DNA from: Desulfosarcina alkanivorans
GTDB lineage: Bacteria; Desulfobacterota; Desulfobacteria; Desulfobacterales; Desulfosarcinaceae
Direction of reading: 5' to 3'
NCBI RefSeq assembly: GCF_009688945.1
Contig: NZ_AP021874.1
Span: 4,836,001-4,900,000, forward strand
Length of the DNA: 64,000 nt
Below, piece by piece: positions 33,130 through 40,955 of this stretch. Below the pieces are notes generated by a model. It saw only the letters and a program-made list of their open reading frames with translations, ran no database searches and was not told the origin of the DNA. The first letter of the stretch is position 1, and every line of letters begins with the position of its first letter. A program made the position numbers and the translations under genes.

Positions 33130-33531
33130 ATGAAACATCTGAGCTTTGCCATCGTGCTTTTCTGCTTCCTGCCGCTGGGCTGTGCGGCCATTTCGGAGCA
33201 GGCCAGACTGGAGGAATACGGACGGACCATGGACTCCTATGAAACCGCCATGCGGCTGTCGGATTTCAACGCCGCCTGCCAGTATGTCGATCCATCCGCA
33301 ATGTCCCGCAGCGATTGCCTGAACCGCTATGACAACCTGAAGATGGTCAGTTATGAGGTGCTCAGGATGAACCTGTCGAAGGACAATCGGGAGGTGACCC
33401 AGACCGTGGATGTGGAATACTATTTTCTCGACCGCTACATCGCCAAAAAACTGCAGTACGAACAGTCGTGGCGCTACCAGGAAGAAGAGAAAACCTGGGT
33501 GTTGAACACCGGCCCGCCGCTCTTTAAATAG
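33130..33531 (+). CDS. Small lipoprotein of unknown function
   Basis: 133 residues with signal peptide and lipobox (FAIVLFCFLPLGC). The mature part is mainly helical then a sheet (YDNLKMVSYEVLRMNLSKDN; VDVEYYFLDRYIAKK; RYQEEEKTWVLNT), as in small periplasmic proteins with a cystatin-like or NTF2-like fold. No known family could be named. It is flanked on both sides by minus-strand genes. Confidence 0.75.
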   Translation: MKHLSFAIVLFCFLPLGCAAISEQARLEEYGRTMDSYETAMRLSDFNAACQYVDPSAMSRSDCLNRYDNLKMVSYEVLRMNLSKDNREVTQTVDVEYYFLDRYIAKKLQYEQSWRYQEEEKTWVLNTGPPLFK

Positions 33532-33663
33532 CCTGCCGGCCAGACCGTTTTCGGATCCAGCCGGCGCCTCCGGTTTCGGCGGACTGCCGGCGGCGGCCGT
33601 CTCCAGAATGGGGGCGCCCCCTCGGGATGGCTGTTTCACGCCTCAAAAGAAACGTAAATGTAT

Positions 33664-34161
33664 TCAACCGCCGTGGGGAACGGGTTCTGAAATATCGGCG
33701 ACCTCGGCGCGGGAGACCCTGATCAGCTCCGCTGGAGACAGCCGCATCATGGCGTCGACGTCCCCGCCACCCCCGTATACCGTTTCCAGTCCGGCGGTGG
33801 CGGTGTCCACCAATGTGCGCAGCCGTTCCCGATGGCCAAACGGCGGCATGCTGCCCACCACATAGCCGGTGACCGCCAGGGCCTGACCGGCGGTGGCGAA
33901 TTTTACCCGTTTGCGGTTCATGCCCAGACAGGCGGCCAGTTTTTTACGGTCCACCCGGGCCAGTCCGTTGTTGACGACCAGGATCGGCTCGGCCCCGGCC
34001 ATGAATACCAGGGACTTGATGATGCGGTCGGCGTCTACCCCCAGGGCCGCGGCCGCCTCTCCTACCGTGGCGGTGTGCGCGTCCATGGGCATGATGACGG
34101 CACTCAACTGGTGGTTGTCAATGAAGGTCTTCAGATCGGTGCGGGTTAACGGGGTCGGCAT
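33664..34161 (-). CDS. YbaK/EbsC-type aminoacyl-tRNA deacylase
   Basis: 165 residues of the YbaK/ProX editing family: DADRIIKSLVFMAGAEPILV then VDRKKLAACLGM and GYVVGSMPPFGH, with the Lys (IIKSLVF) and Gly-Ser-Pro loop used in tRNA editing. It probably hydrolyses mischarged aminoacyl-tRNA in trans. ATG 34161 follows GAGAAG. It lies 74 bases after the MIF-like gene on the same strand. Confidence 0.87.
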   Translation of the reverse strand: MPTPLTRTDLKTFIDNHQLSAVIMPMDAHTATVGEAAAALGVDADRIIKSLVFMAGAEPILVVNNGLARVDRKKLAACLGMNRKRVKFATAGQALAVTGYVVGSMPPFGHRERLRTLVDTATAGLETVYGGGGDVDAMMRLSPAELIRVSRAEVADISEPVPHGG

Positions 34162-34235
34162 GGTAATCTTCTCATCGGGGTCACCGGTTCAAATCCGGGC
34201 CCGGGTCCGTTTTGGCGCGCGGGCCGCTTTGATGG

Positions 34236-34583
34236 CTACGCGAAGGTTTTTCCGTTCCAGGCGAACCGGCTGGGCGGCAGGTCCGTGAAATCGATGAAGA
34301 CCCGGTTCGGGTCAATTCCCAGTTGCAGGTGAATGAAGGCGCTGATCTTCTCGGCAAAAGCGCTGCAATGCGCCTCGGCGAGGCCGATGCTCCTGACTTC
34401 GATGAAGGCCGCCGGCTCATGGCTGCCGGCAAATGTCATGGCCGAGCCCGGTTGCAGGGACGTCATCACATAGGATTCGGGCTTTCCAAGGAGTTCGGCG
34501 GCAAAGGCCGACGCTTTTCGGGTCAAGGCAGTTACGGCTGAGGCCTCAAGCGTTTGACTGGTCCGAATCGAGAAGTAAGGCAT
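34236..34583 (-). CDS. MIF-family tautomerase
   Basis: 115 residues, starting MPYFSIRTSQTLEASAVTAL so that Pro is N-terminal after Met removal, as needed for tautomerase catalysis. FIEVRSIG and NRVFIDFTDLPPSRFAWNGK match the macrophage migration inhibitory factor family. Bacterial members act as phenylpyruvate/dopachrome-like tautomerases with unclear physiological role. ATG 34583 follows AGGAGGAG. Confidence 0.9.
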   Translation of the reverse strand: MPYFSIRTSQTLEASAVTALTRKASAFAAELLGKPESYVMTSLQPGSAMTFAGSHEPAAFIEVRSIGLAEAHCSAFAEKISAFIHLQLGIDPNRVFIDFTDLPPSRFAWNGKTFA

Positions 34584-34699
34584 GGTCTCCTCCTTTTCTG
34601 TTTTCTGGTCCGTGGCAAGGATCTGCCGATCCCGGTTTTGGCCGTGGACGCAGCACCCGGCAACCGGCAATCCGAAGCGGCCTGAGGCGCCGCGGAGGG

Positions 34700-34894
34700 T
34701 TACGGCCATGTCCGCTTCAGGTGCCTGAGCATGCTGCGCACAGCATGGCCGTGCGTGGCCAGAAAGATCGTCAGTTCCTCCAGATCGTACTCGCCGATCT
34801 CGAGTTCACTGGATTCGATCAGGTCAGCCAGTTCCGCGGCGGCATCGAGCGCGCGGTCCCATGCGTCGGCTTCTTTTTTGGAGATGGCGGCCAT
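34700..34894 (-). CDS. Short YebG-like protein, tandem paralogue
   Basis: 64 residues: SKKEADAWDRALDAAAELAD, then LEELTIFLATHGHAVRSMLR, aligning to residues ~23-85 of the YebG protein encoded just upstream (KKEAEAYDRMLDAADNL; AISVFLAKNGPEVTRIL). The N-terminal beta strand (MAVITKYVVVRNGKE) and the basic tail are missing. The ATG is eight bases after that gene's stop, so it is translationally coupled. A duplicated, shortened form that might heterodimerise is one reading; decay is another. Confidence 0.8.
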   Translation of the reverse strand: MAAISKKEADAWDRALDAAAELADLIESSELEIGEYDLEELTIFLATHGHAVRSMLRHLKRTWP

Positions 34895-34902
34895 GGGGAG
34901 CG

Positions 34903-35247
34903 TTATTTGCCCCTGGGTTTCGCTTTGGCCGCAGGGGCTTTCTTTCTGGCCGCTGCGGCCGGAGGCTCCTTTTTTACCCCATCAGGCGCATGGGCGGGCG
35001 GCGCAAGGGGCTTCAGGCCCTTGAGTATCCGGGTGACCTCGGGGCCGTTTTTGGCCAGAAAGACGGAAATGGCGTCGATGGTTCTGTTGTCGAGGTCGAT
35101 TTCCAGCCCGGCATCCTTGATGAACGCGGCCAGGTTGTCGGCGGCATCGAGCATCCTGTCGTAGGCCTCAGCCTCTTTTTTAACCAGAAACTCCTTGTCC
35201 AGTTCCTTTCCATTTCGAACCACCACATACTTGGTAATGACGGCCAT
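34903..35247 (-). CDS. YebG-family (DNA damage-inducible) protein
   Basis: 114 residues, starting MAVITKYVVVRNGKELDKEF, closely like E. coli YebG. A C-terminal Lys/Ala/Pro-rich tail (KKEPPAAAARKKAPAAKAK) is a plausible nucleic-acid-binding extension absent in E. coli. In E. coli it is LexA-controlled; upstream here CTGAAC (35272-35277) resembles half of a deltaproteobacterial LexA box but a full site is not clear. Confidence 0.85.
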   Translation of the reverse strand: MAVITKYVVVRNGKELDKEFLVKKEAEAYDRMLDAADNLAAFIKDAGLEIDLDNRTIDAISVFLAKNGPEVTRILKGLKPLAPPAHAPDGVKKEPPAAAARKKAPAAKAKPRGK

Positions 35248-35365
35248 CGTGAACGCTCCTTTGGTTAGCCGATTGTTCAGGATTTCATTTCAAAACGCCC
35301 GAAACGCCTTATATCGTCGGTGCTGATCGGCGCCGAGCGGCCGGTTCGTTTCAGGCTCCCCGGAT

Positions 35366-35722
35366 TTAGGGTTGATGGTAGCCATTGGGCCAGCGATGGC
35401 CGAAACCCCAGCGCCAGGGGGTGGGCAGCCAGCCGTGGCCGCCGAGGCGAACGCCCCAGAACACCACGTGAGCGAGCACCGGACGCCCTTTGGCCGCGAT
35501 GCATCGCCGTAACTGGTCATCGGCCGCCCGGCGCTGTTCGGGGGAACCTCCCTGCCAGTAGACCCGGTCGTGATCCACACAGCAATCGGCATAATCCAGG
35601 TCGGGAAAGCAGGAGCACCCGTCGCTGTGGAAAGGCTTTTCGGGAGGCGGCAACGATCCGGGAGCGCGATGGCACCCGGAGGTAATGATCGCCAGCAGAC
35701 CCAGCAGAAGAATCCATTTCAT
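35366..35722 (-). CDS. PLA2-like Cys-rich lipoprotein
   Basis: 118 residues. Lipobox ITSGC (Cys 17), then DGCSCFPDLDYADCCVDHDR at 35-53. CCVDHD fits the phospholipase A2 active-site pattern CCxxHD, with His 51 and Asp 52 as candidates, and a later Cys in LRRCI. The C-terminal end is Trp/Gly/His-rich (WGVRLGGHGWLPTPWRWGFG). PLA2 activity on envelope lipids is an inference; the calcium loop (YGC-G-G) is not clear. ATG 35722; it follows the PilZ gene by 77 bases. Confidence 0.7.
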   Translation of the reverse strand: MKWILLLGLLAIITSGCHRAPGSLPPPEKPFHSDGCSCFPDLDYADCCVDHDRVYWQGGSPEQRRAADDQLRRCIAAKGRPVLAHVVFWGVRLGGHGWLPTPWRWGFGHRWPNGYHQP

Positions 35723-35799
35723 TGCTGTCCCGAAACGTGACGTGATGGTTCTGGAAAGTTGCAAGGCCGGGGGATCTGGCGCTGCCACCGGGGCGGCGG

Positions 35800-36522
35800 T
35801 TATTTTCGGCGTCGGAGGTACCGGCGCTGAAGGTCATAGATGACCTGGGTGAGCCGGCGCCGCTCTTCTTTTTCCAGTTCCTTGAAAACGAAGGCGTAGC
35901 GGTAAAAACCGCGTTCCTGATCATGTTCGACCCGTTTGACTTCGGCCCGCTTAACGGTAACGGTTTCCTCCGGCGTATCCTTATCGCCCGGAAAGACCAT
36001 GCTGACATTATAGACCTGCTGGTCCATTCTCAGCACCGGCCCCCGCATGAATTTAAAATTGCTTTTGATCAGCACCCCGTAGGCGCCCCCGAGACTGACA
36101 TTGATCAGGTCGATGATCCCCTGGATTTTTTTCAGGGTGAAGTGCATCTGGGTGCCGGTTTCGGTGTTGACCCGAAAATTCCGGCGACGCTGCAATCGCT
36201 CCACATGCTCGGGAAAGGGGATTTTCAGGCCCTGCTCGCTGAATCGGCCGCCGCGGGTACTGAAGATGTACTCCAGCTGATCCGGCCCGTTGAAATTGAA
36301 GCGCAGGTGCCACAGGTCTCTTACCTCTGCCGCCTCCCTGAAATCCTCCGGTGGGTCAACGAGCAGGTGGCTGCCGTCCGAATCCGTCGTCATCCCGGTG
36401 ATACAGGTCAGCCGGTCAAACCCGGCCCCGACCACATTCATGGAGATGATTGTTTTCTTGACGATCAGTTCGTTGAACAGTTCAATGAGCTTGTCACCCT
36501 GGACCTTACCTGCTTCCCCCAT
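35800..36522 (-). CDS. PilZ-domain c-di-GMP receptor (YcgR-like)
   Basis: 240 residues. N-terminal YcgR-N-like beta domain (LLVDPPEDFREAAEVRDLWH; GPDQLEYIFSTRGGRFSEQG) and a C-terminal PilZ domain with RRRNFRV and INVSLGGAYG, the RxxxR and N/DxSxxG motifs that bind c-di-GMP. YcgR-like proteins brake flagella or steer surface behaviour. ATG 36522; it lies six bases after the small upstream gene, so it is in an operon with it and the lipoprotein. Confidence 0.9.
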   Translation of the reverse strand: MGEAGKVQGDKLIELFNELIVKKTIISMNVVGAGFDRLTCITGMTTDSDGSHLLVDPPEDFREAAEVRDLWHLRFNFNGPDQLEYIFSTRGGRFSEQGLKIPFPEHVERLQRRRNFRVNTETGTQMHFTLKKIQGIIDLINVSLGGAYGVLIKSNFKFMRGPVLRMDQQVYNVSMVFPGDKDTPEETVTVKRAEVKRVEHDQERGFYRYAFVFKELEKEERRRLTQVIYDLQRRYLRRRK

Positions 36523-36528
36523 AATGGA

Positions 36529-36678
36529 CTACCCTTGATCCCAAAACCAGTCTTTTGCGGTGTTTTCCCTAATCTTTTTTCTATATTCGGCGATGTCCGC
36601 CGATTCTTTAGCACGAACCCGGGTGCCCGGGACAATGGTTTTTTTCATGGTCGGCCCACGGAAATCCAACCGGGTCAT
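36529..36678 (-). CDS. 49-residue protein of unknown function
   Basis: Reads MTRLDFRGPTMKKTIVPGTR and ends AEYRKKIRENTAKDWFWDQG. ATG 36678 overlaps the TGA stop of the preceding lipoprotein gene (ATGA), and the stop is six bases before the PilZ start. ATG 36648 (MKKTIV) is an alternative. It is basic and soluble. Confidence 0.6.
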   Translation of the reverse strand: MTRLDFRGPTMKKTIVPGTRVRAKESADIAEYRKKIRENTAKDWFWDQG

Positions 36679-36911
36679 TCGTCGGCTTCGTCCAGCCGGC
36701 GATGCCGCTCCTTCTGCTGCGTGTTTATTTCGCCGATATCGTCCTTCATCTGCCGGTAGCGCTCCAGGTCTTTTTTCCCGGCCATCTCTTCCACGGTATC
36801 GTCCACCTGCTCCCGGGTGTCGGTGCCCTCGCACCCGCCGGTCGCGATCGACCCGCAAAGCAGGAAAACGAGCGCCAGGCGGTACAGGCGCCTGCGGTCG
36901 CCCTCGTTCAT
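36675..36911 (-). CDS. Small lipoprotein
   Basis: 78 residues: basic N-terminus, hydrophobic core (LALVFLLCGSIATGGC) with a lipobox-like ATGGC, then a very charged helix (VDDTVEEMAGKKDLERYRQM; GEINTQQKERHRRLDE). GGAG is before ATG 36911, and the gene starts nine bases after the YceH stop. Function unknown. Confidence 0.65.
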   Translation of the reverse strand: MNEGDRRRLYRLALVFLLCGSIATGGCEGTDTREQVDDTVEEMAGKKDLERYRQMKDDIGEINTQQKERHRRLDEADE

Positions 36912-36920
36912 GGGAATCTC

Positions 36921-37562
36921 CTATTCAAATTGTTGGCGAAAGGATTCAAACGCAGCCCTGAGGTCCGCCAATTCTTTTTTTACGGACGCCATTTGCGCTT
37001 CCAGTTCGGTCAGCCGGTCGGCGCGCCCGGCCGCCGGAGGCGGGGTGGCGGACCCGGGCGCCCGGGTGTCGTCCTCCGGCGCTGCACCGAGCAGATGCAG
37101 GTACCGGGATTCTTTGCGGCCGGGAAGCCGTTCCAGGCGACGCACATGGCCCCATTCGCACAACCGGTCCAGGGTCTCCTGCAGGGCCTCCAGGCTGTCA
37201 AAGACATGCAGCCGGTCGCAGCGACTGCGGATGGCACCGGGCGTCTGGGGGCCGCGGAGCAACAGCACGCAAAGCACGGCGGCCTCTGACGGCACCATGT
37301 TGTTCCGCCGGGAGAAGGTTTCCTCGTATTTGGGCACGCGGCCCACCGTGCTCCGGTTGGCCAGATCTTTTTTTTCGAGGCCGTCGACCGCCTCCTGAAC
37401 CGTCGACATGTCCCAGTCCACCACCGGATCCCGGTTGGATTTCTGGTTGCAGGCATTGGTCAGGGCATTGAGGGACAGCGGATAGTACTCCGGCGTGGCC
37501 ATCGCTTTTTCCATGAGGCAGCCCAGCACCCGGGCCTCCTGCTGGTTGAGCAGTTGTTCCAT
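36921..37562 (-). CDS. YceH family (DUF480) protein
   Basis: 213 residues: MEQLLNQQEARVLGCLMEKA, NACNQKSNRDPVVDWDMSTV, VPSEAAVLCVLLLRGPQTPG are the DUF480 double winged-helix signatures. A C-terminal helix (LTELEAQMASVKKELADLRA) is a short coiled coil. YceH in E. coli is of unknown function. ATG 37562 follows GGAGGA. The next genes downstream (lipoprotein, 49-aa, PilZ) are closely spaced. Confidence 0.9.
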   Translation of the reverse strand: MEQLLNQQEARVLGCLMEKAMATPEYYPLSLNALTNACNQKSNRDPVVDWDMSTVQEAVDGLEKKDLANRSTVGRVPKYEETFSRRNNMVPSEAAVLCVLLLRGPQTPGAIRSRCDRLHVFDSLEALQETLDRLCEWGHVRRLERLPGRKESRYLHLLGAAPEDDTRAPGSATPPPAAGRADRLTELEAQMASVKKELADLRAAFESFRQQFE

Positions 37563-37720
37563 CGTTATTCCTCCGAACCTTGTCTGGTTCCCCGGCATTC
37601 CGGTCAGTGGCTGCCCGCGCGATGCCGGTGTCCCCTTACTCGATCGGCATTGAGGCAGGGGTCGCCCCGGCGTGTGATACTGCCATTGGCCGTCACCGTG
37701 CTTCTGGCAGGGTGACAGGC

Positions 37721-37882
37721 CTACTCGATCCGGTCCACCATGTCTTCGGACTTGTGGACCATCTCTACCTTGCCGGACATAAAATCGGGAATCTCCAGGA
37801 ACGGGACGTCCACGATTCGGAAAAATTCCAGGGCGAAAGCCGCAATAATGACGATCAGGGCATATATGACCATTTTTGCCAT
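37721..37882 (-). CDS. 53-residue membrane-anchored protein after panB
   Basis: Starts MAKMVIYALIVIIAAFALEF and continues FRIVDVPFLEIPDFMSGKVE to EDMVDRIE. One N-terminal helix and a short acidic periplasmic or cytoplasmic tail. GGAG lies ten bases before ATG 37882. It lies 24 bases after panB on the same strand, so probably in the pan transcript. No family is recognised. Confidence 0.65.
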   Translation of the reverse strand: MAKMVIYALIVIIAAFALEFFRIVDVPFLEIPDFMSGKVEMVHKSEDMVDRIE

Positions 37883-37906
37883 GGGCGTTATTCTCCGTTG
37901 CGTGCT

Positions 37907-38761
37907 TCAACTTTCCTTCAAGGACGCTTGCAGTGCCGCCAGGGCGTCGTCGGGCATGCCGAAACTGTGTTCGGGAGCCGGGAAGGCCGCCGTCCGGACA
38001 TCTGCTGCGTAGGCTTTGATGGCATCGATGATCGCCGGCCGGGTCCGGGTATACTGCTTGACGAATTTGGGCACAAAGCGGTCGAACAGGCCCACCATAT
38101 CATGGGTCACCAGCACCTGGCCATCCACTTCCACGCCGGCGCCGATACCGATGATCGGCACCTTTACCGCTTCGGCGAGCAGCCGGCCCAATGGCGCCGG
38201 GACCGCTTCGGCCACGATGGAAAAGGCACCGGCCGCCTCGAGGGCCCTGGCATCGTCGATAATCTTGCGGGCCGCCGCCGCATCCCTGCCCTGCATCTTG
38301 AAACCGCCCAGGGCGCTGGCCGTCTGGGGGGTTAGCCCCACATGCCCCTGGACGGGGATGCCTGCCTTGACAACGGCCTGGACGACCGGGGCGAAATCCA
38401 CCCCGCCTTCCAGCTTGACGGCGTCGCATCCGCCCTCCTTCATCAGCCGCCCGGCATTGATAACGGCGTCCCGGATGCCGGTGTTGTAGGACATGAAGGG
38501 CATGTCTCCGACCACCATGGCCCGTTTGCAGCCGCGCACCACCGCCCGGATGTGGTGGATCATCATTTCCAGGGTTACCGGCACCGTACTGTCCAGCCCC
38601 AGGACCACCATCCCCAGCGAGTCCCCCACCAGGGCCATGTCCACGCCGGCCTCATCGGCCATCAGTCCGAAAGGGTAGTCGTAGGCCGTCACCATGACCA
38701 GTCGACGGCCCTCTTTTTTGGCCTGAATGATGTCAGCCACGCTCACCTTGCCTTCACTCAT
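37907..38761 (-). CDS. panB: 3-methyl-2-oxobutanoate hydroxymethyltransferase
   Basis: 284 residues, full-length PanB. Family signatures include AYDYPFGLMADEAGVDMALV, VGDSLGMVVLG, VVGDMPFMSY and VQGHVGLTPQT, giving the Mg ligands (two Asp, one Glu) and active-site Glu region. It makes ketopantoate from 2-oxoisovalerate and methylene-tetrahydrofolate, the first step to pantothenate. ATG 38761 has AGGAGG. The next enzyme in the pathway, PanE, is encoded just upstream; panC and panD are not in the window. Confidence 0.95.
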   Translation of the reverse strand: MSEGKVSVADIIQAKKEGRRLVMVTAYDYPFGLMADEAGVDMALVGDSLGMVVLGLDSTVPVTLEMMIHHIRAVVRGCKRAMVVGDMPFMSYNTGIRDAVINAGRLMKEGGCDAVKLEGGVDFAPVVQAVVKAGIPVQGHVGLTPQTASALGGFKMQGRDAAAARKIIDDARALEAAGAFSIVAEAVPAPLGRLLAEAVKVPIIGIGAGVEVDGQVLVTHDMVGLFDRFVPKFVKQYTRTRPAIIDAIKAYAADVRTAAFPAPEHSFGMPDDALAALQASLKES

Positions 38762-38859
38762 GAATCGCCTCCTTTGCATATTGTTGAAGCGGCCGCCTTG
38801 CGCGAAGCCGGCCCCTGCCAATGTTGCACATCCCGGATTACCGGCACCATGCGAGACCA

Positions 38860-39771
38860 TCAATAGTGGGCCTGCAGGGTTTCCACCAGCGCCGCCAGCG
38901 TCCGGTTCACCGGCACCGGCACCCCGGCCGTCTCCGCCATCCTTACGATAAATCCGTTGATGGCTGAAATTTCCGTGGGCCGGCCGTTGTCCACGTCCTG
39001 GCCCATGGAAGACCGGTTGCGGCCGGTTGCCGCCGCCACCTGGAAAACCTTTTCCACCGGGTCGCCATCGATGGTGATGCCCTGGGTGCGGGCCACGGCC
39101 ATGGCTTCCGCGACTGCTTCGCGGGAAATCTGCCGGGTTTGTTCAAGCTCCAGCAACTGGCCGTTGCTGATGCCCGTCAGGGCGGTGACGGCATTGATGC
39201 CCACGTTGATCAGCAGTTTGGCCCACAGCAGGCGGCGGACATCGGGTGCCACCCGGGTCGTGATGCCGGCCCGGCATAACACCTCGGCAACCCGCTCTGC
39301 GCCAGGCATTCCAGCCGTTGACCAGGGCCCGATGATCGTCTCCCCTTCCCCGGCATGGCGGATGGCACCCGGCTTTAGAAAGGTGGCGCCGTGGGAGGTG
39401 GTCCCGGCAATAACCCGATCCGCGGTCAGGGCATGGGCCAGCGCCTCTGCATTGCCCATGCCGTTTTGCAGGGTCAGCACGAGGCCCGTTGCTCCGGCCA
39501 GCCGTGCTGCGGTCTGCGCTGCCGCAGCGGTGTGGGTGGATTTAACAAATACGATGGACAGGTCCGCCGGTCCGACCGTGTCAACGCCGGTGGTCGCCTG
39601 AACATGAACGGTGCGCCGGACGCCCTCTTTTTCGATGGTCAGTCCCCCGGCGTTGACCGCATCCACATGATCCCTGCGAATGTCAAGCAGGGTCACCGTT
39701 TCTCCGGCTTCGGCCAACCGGCAGCCAAAAAGGCTGCCCATGGCACCGGCGCCGATTACGCTGATATTCAT
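38860..39771 (-). CDS. panE: 2-dehydropantoate 2-reductase
   Basis: 303 residues: NADPH motif GAGAMGSLFG (7-16), the catalytic Lys in WAKLLINVGINAVTALTG, and TEISAINGFIVRMAETAGV. It reduces ketopantoate to pantoate. The start ATG overlaps the stop of the upstream ABC ATPase gene by four bases (39768-39771), so panE is translationally coupled to a peptide transporter subunit. Confidence 0.93.
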   Translation of the reverse strand: MNISVIGAGAMGSLFGCRLAEAGETVTLLDIRRDHVDAVNAGGLTIEKEGVRRTVHVQATTGVDTVGPADLSIVFVKSTHTAAAAQTAARLAGATGLVLTLQNGMGNAEALAHALTADRVIAGTTSHGATFLKPGAIRHAGEGETIIGPWSTAGMPGAERVAEVLCRAGITTRVAPDVRRLLWAKLLINVGINAVTALTGISNGQLLELEQTRQISREAVAEAMAVARTQGITIDGDPVEKVFQVAAATGRNRSSMGQDVDNGRPTEISAINGFIVRMAETAGVPVPVNRTLAALVETLQAHY

Positions 39772-40766
39772 GATACACCTCCATTGAGTCCGTTACCATC
39801 ATTGAGCCAGCAGGCAACCCGGTGGTCTCCGTCCACCCCGATCAGCGTCGGCCGCCGGTTGGTGCAGATGTCCAGCCGGTGGGGACACCGGGGGTGGTAG
39901 GGGCAGCCGGGCGGCAGGGCGGCCGGGTCCGGGGGTTCGCCTTCCACCGGCACCGGCGGCAGGGTCACCAGCGGGTCCGGGCGCGGTACGGCGGCCACCA
40001 GGGCACGGGTGTAGGGATGGCGGCAACGGTCATGAAACCCGTTGGCGACGGCGACTTCCACCAGCTGGCCGGCATACATCACGGCGACCCGGTCGCAGAA
40101 ATGCGTCACTACGCCGATGTCGTGGGAAATGAACAGATAGGCCAGGCCAAACTGCTGCTGCAGATCCTTCATCAGGTTGAGGATCTGGGCCTGGATGGAA
40201 ACATCCAGGGCGCTGACCGGTTCGTCGGCCACCACCAGTTCCGGTCGCACGCAAAGTGCCCGGGCGATGCCGATGCGCTGGCGTTGCCCCCCGGAGAATT
40301 CGTGGGGGTAGCGGTCCAGGTCAGCGCGTCGCAGGCCCACGGTCGCCAGCATCTCGGCCGCCAGCCGCCGGCGTTCACCCCTGAAGCGTCTGGCCCTGTT
40401 GAGCAGCGGTTCGGTGACACTGGTCCCCACGGTCATGCGGGGATCCAGGCTGGCATAGGGGTCCTGGAAGATGATCTGCATCCGTTTGCGCAATGGTCGC
40501 ATTGCCTGGCGTCCCAGGCTGCCGATCTCCCGGTCGTCGAAGCGGATGCTACCGCTGGTGGGCCTGAGCAGCCGGACCACCAGTCGCGCCAGTGTGCTTT
40601 TTCCGCAGCCCGATTCTCCCACCAGCCCCAGGCTTTCTCCCCGGTCCACGGAGAAACTGACGTCATTGACCGCCTTGACCCTTCCCCCGGACGGGGAAAA
40701 AAAACCGCTGCCCGCGGGAAAGTGTTTGCTCAGGTTCGTGACTTCAAGCAGGGGAGGGACGGTCAT
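39768..40766 (-). CDS. Peptide ABC importer ATPase, DppF-type
   Basis: 332 residues: Walker A GESGCGKS, ABC signature FSGGQRQRIGIARAL, Walker B LVVADEPVSALDVSI, and the Opp/Dpp C-terminal Fe-S-type Cys region (PGCPYHPRCPHRLDICTNRR). Pairs with the DppD-type protein. A gap of 189 bases separates it from that gene, so a second promoter could lie there. Confidence 0.93.
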   Translation of the reverse strand: MTVPPLLEVTNLSKHFPAGSGFFSPSGGRVKAVNDVSFSVDRGESLGLVGESGCGKSTLARLVVRLLRPTSGSIRFDDREIGSLGRQAMRPLRKRMQIIFQDPYASLDPRMTVGTSVTEPLLNRARRFRGERRRLAAEMLATVGLRRADLDRYPHEFSGGQRQRIGIARALCVRPELVVADEPVSALDVSIQAQILNLMKDLQQQFGLAYLFISHDIGVVTHFCDRVAVMYAGQLVEVAVANGFHDRCRHPYTRALVAAVPRPDPLVTLPPVPVEGEPPDPAALPPGCPYHPRCPHRLDICTNRRPTLIGVDGDHRVACWLNDGNGLNGGVS

Positions 40767-40955
40767 GACGGCGTCTGTGTTCCTTTCGGGACGGTCTGCA
40801 ATAAAATCGCGTTTGACGGCGGACGCGTATGGATTCCAACGGCCATTTTCTTAACGCTCCTGAACTTAACACGCAACACTGATCCGTCGACCCCTTTTAA
40901 ATGGTGCCACCCTGTCAATCAGAGGCCTTCTGGGGCTTTCGGAGAAGCGCCCAGT

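Noticed and set aside
35250..35300. Full LexA box upstream of the YebG gene
   Set aside because: Only CTGAAC matches; the second half is not recognisable.
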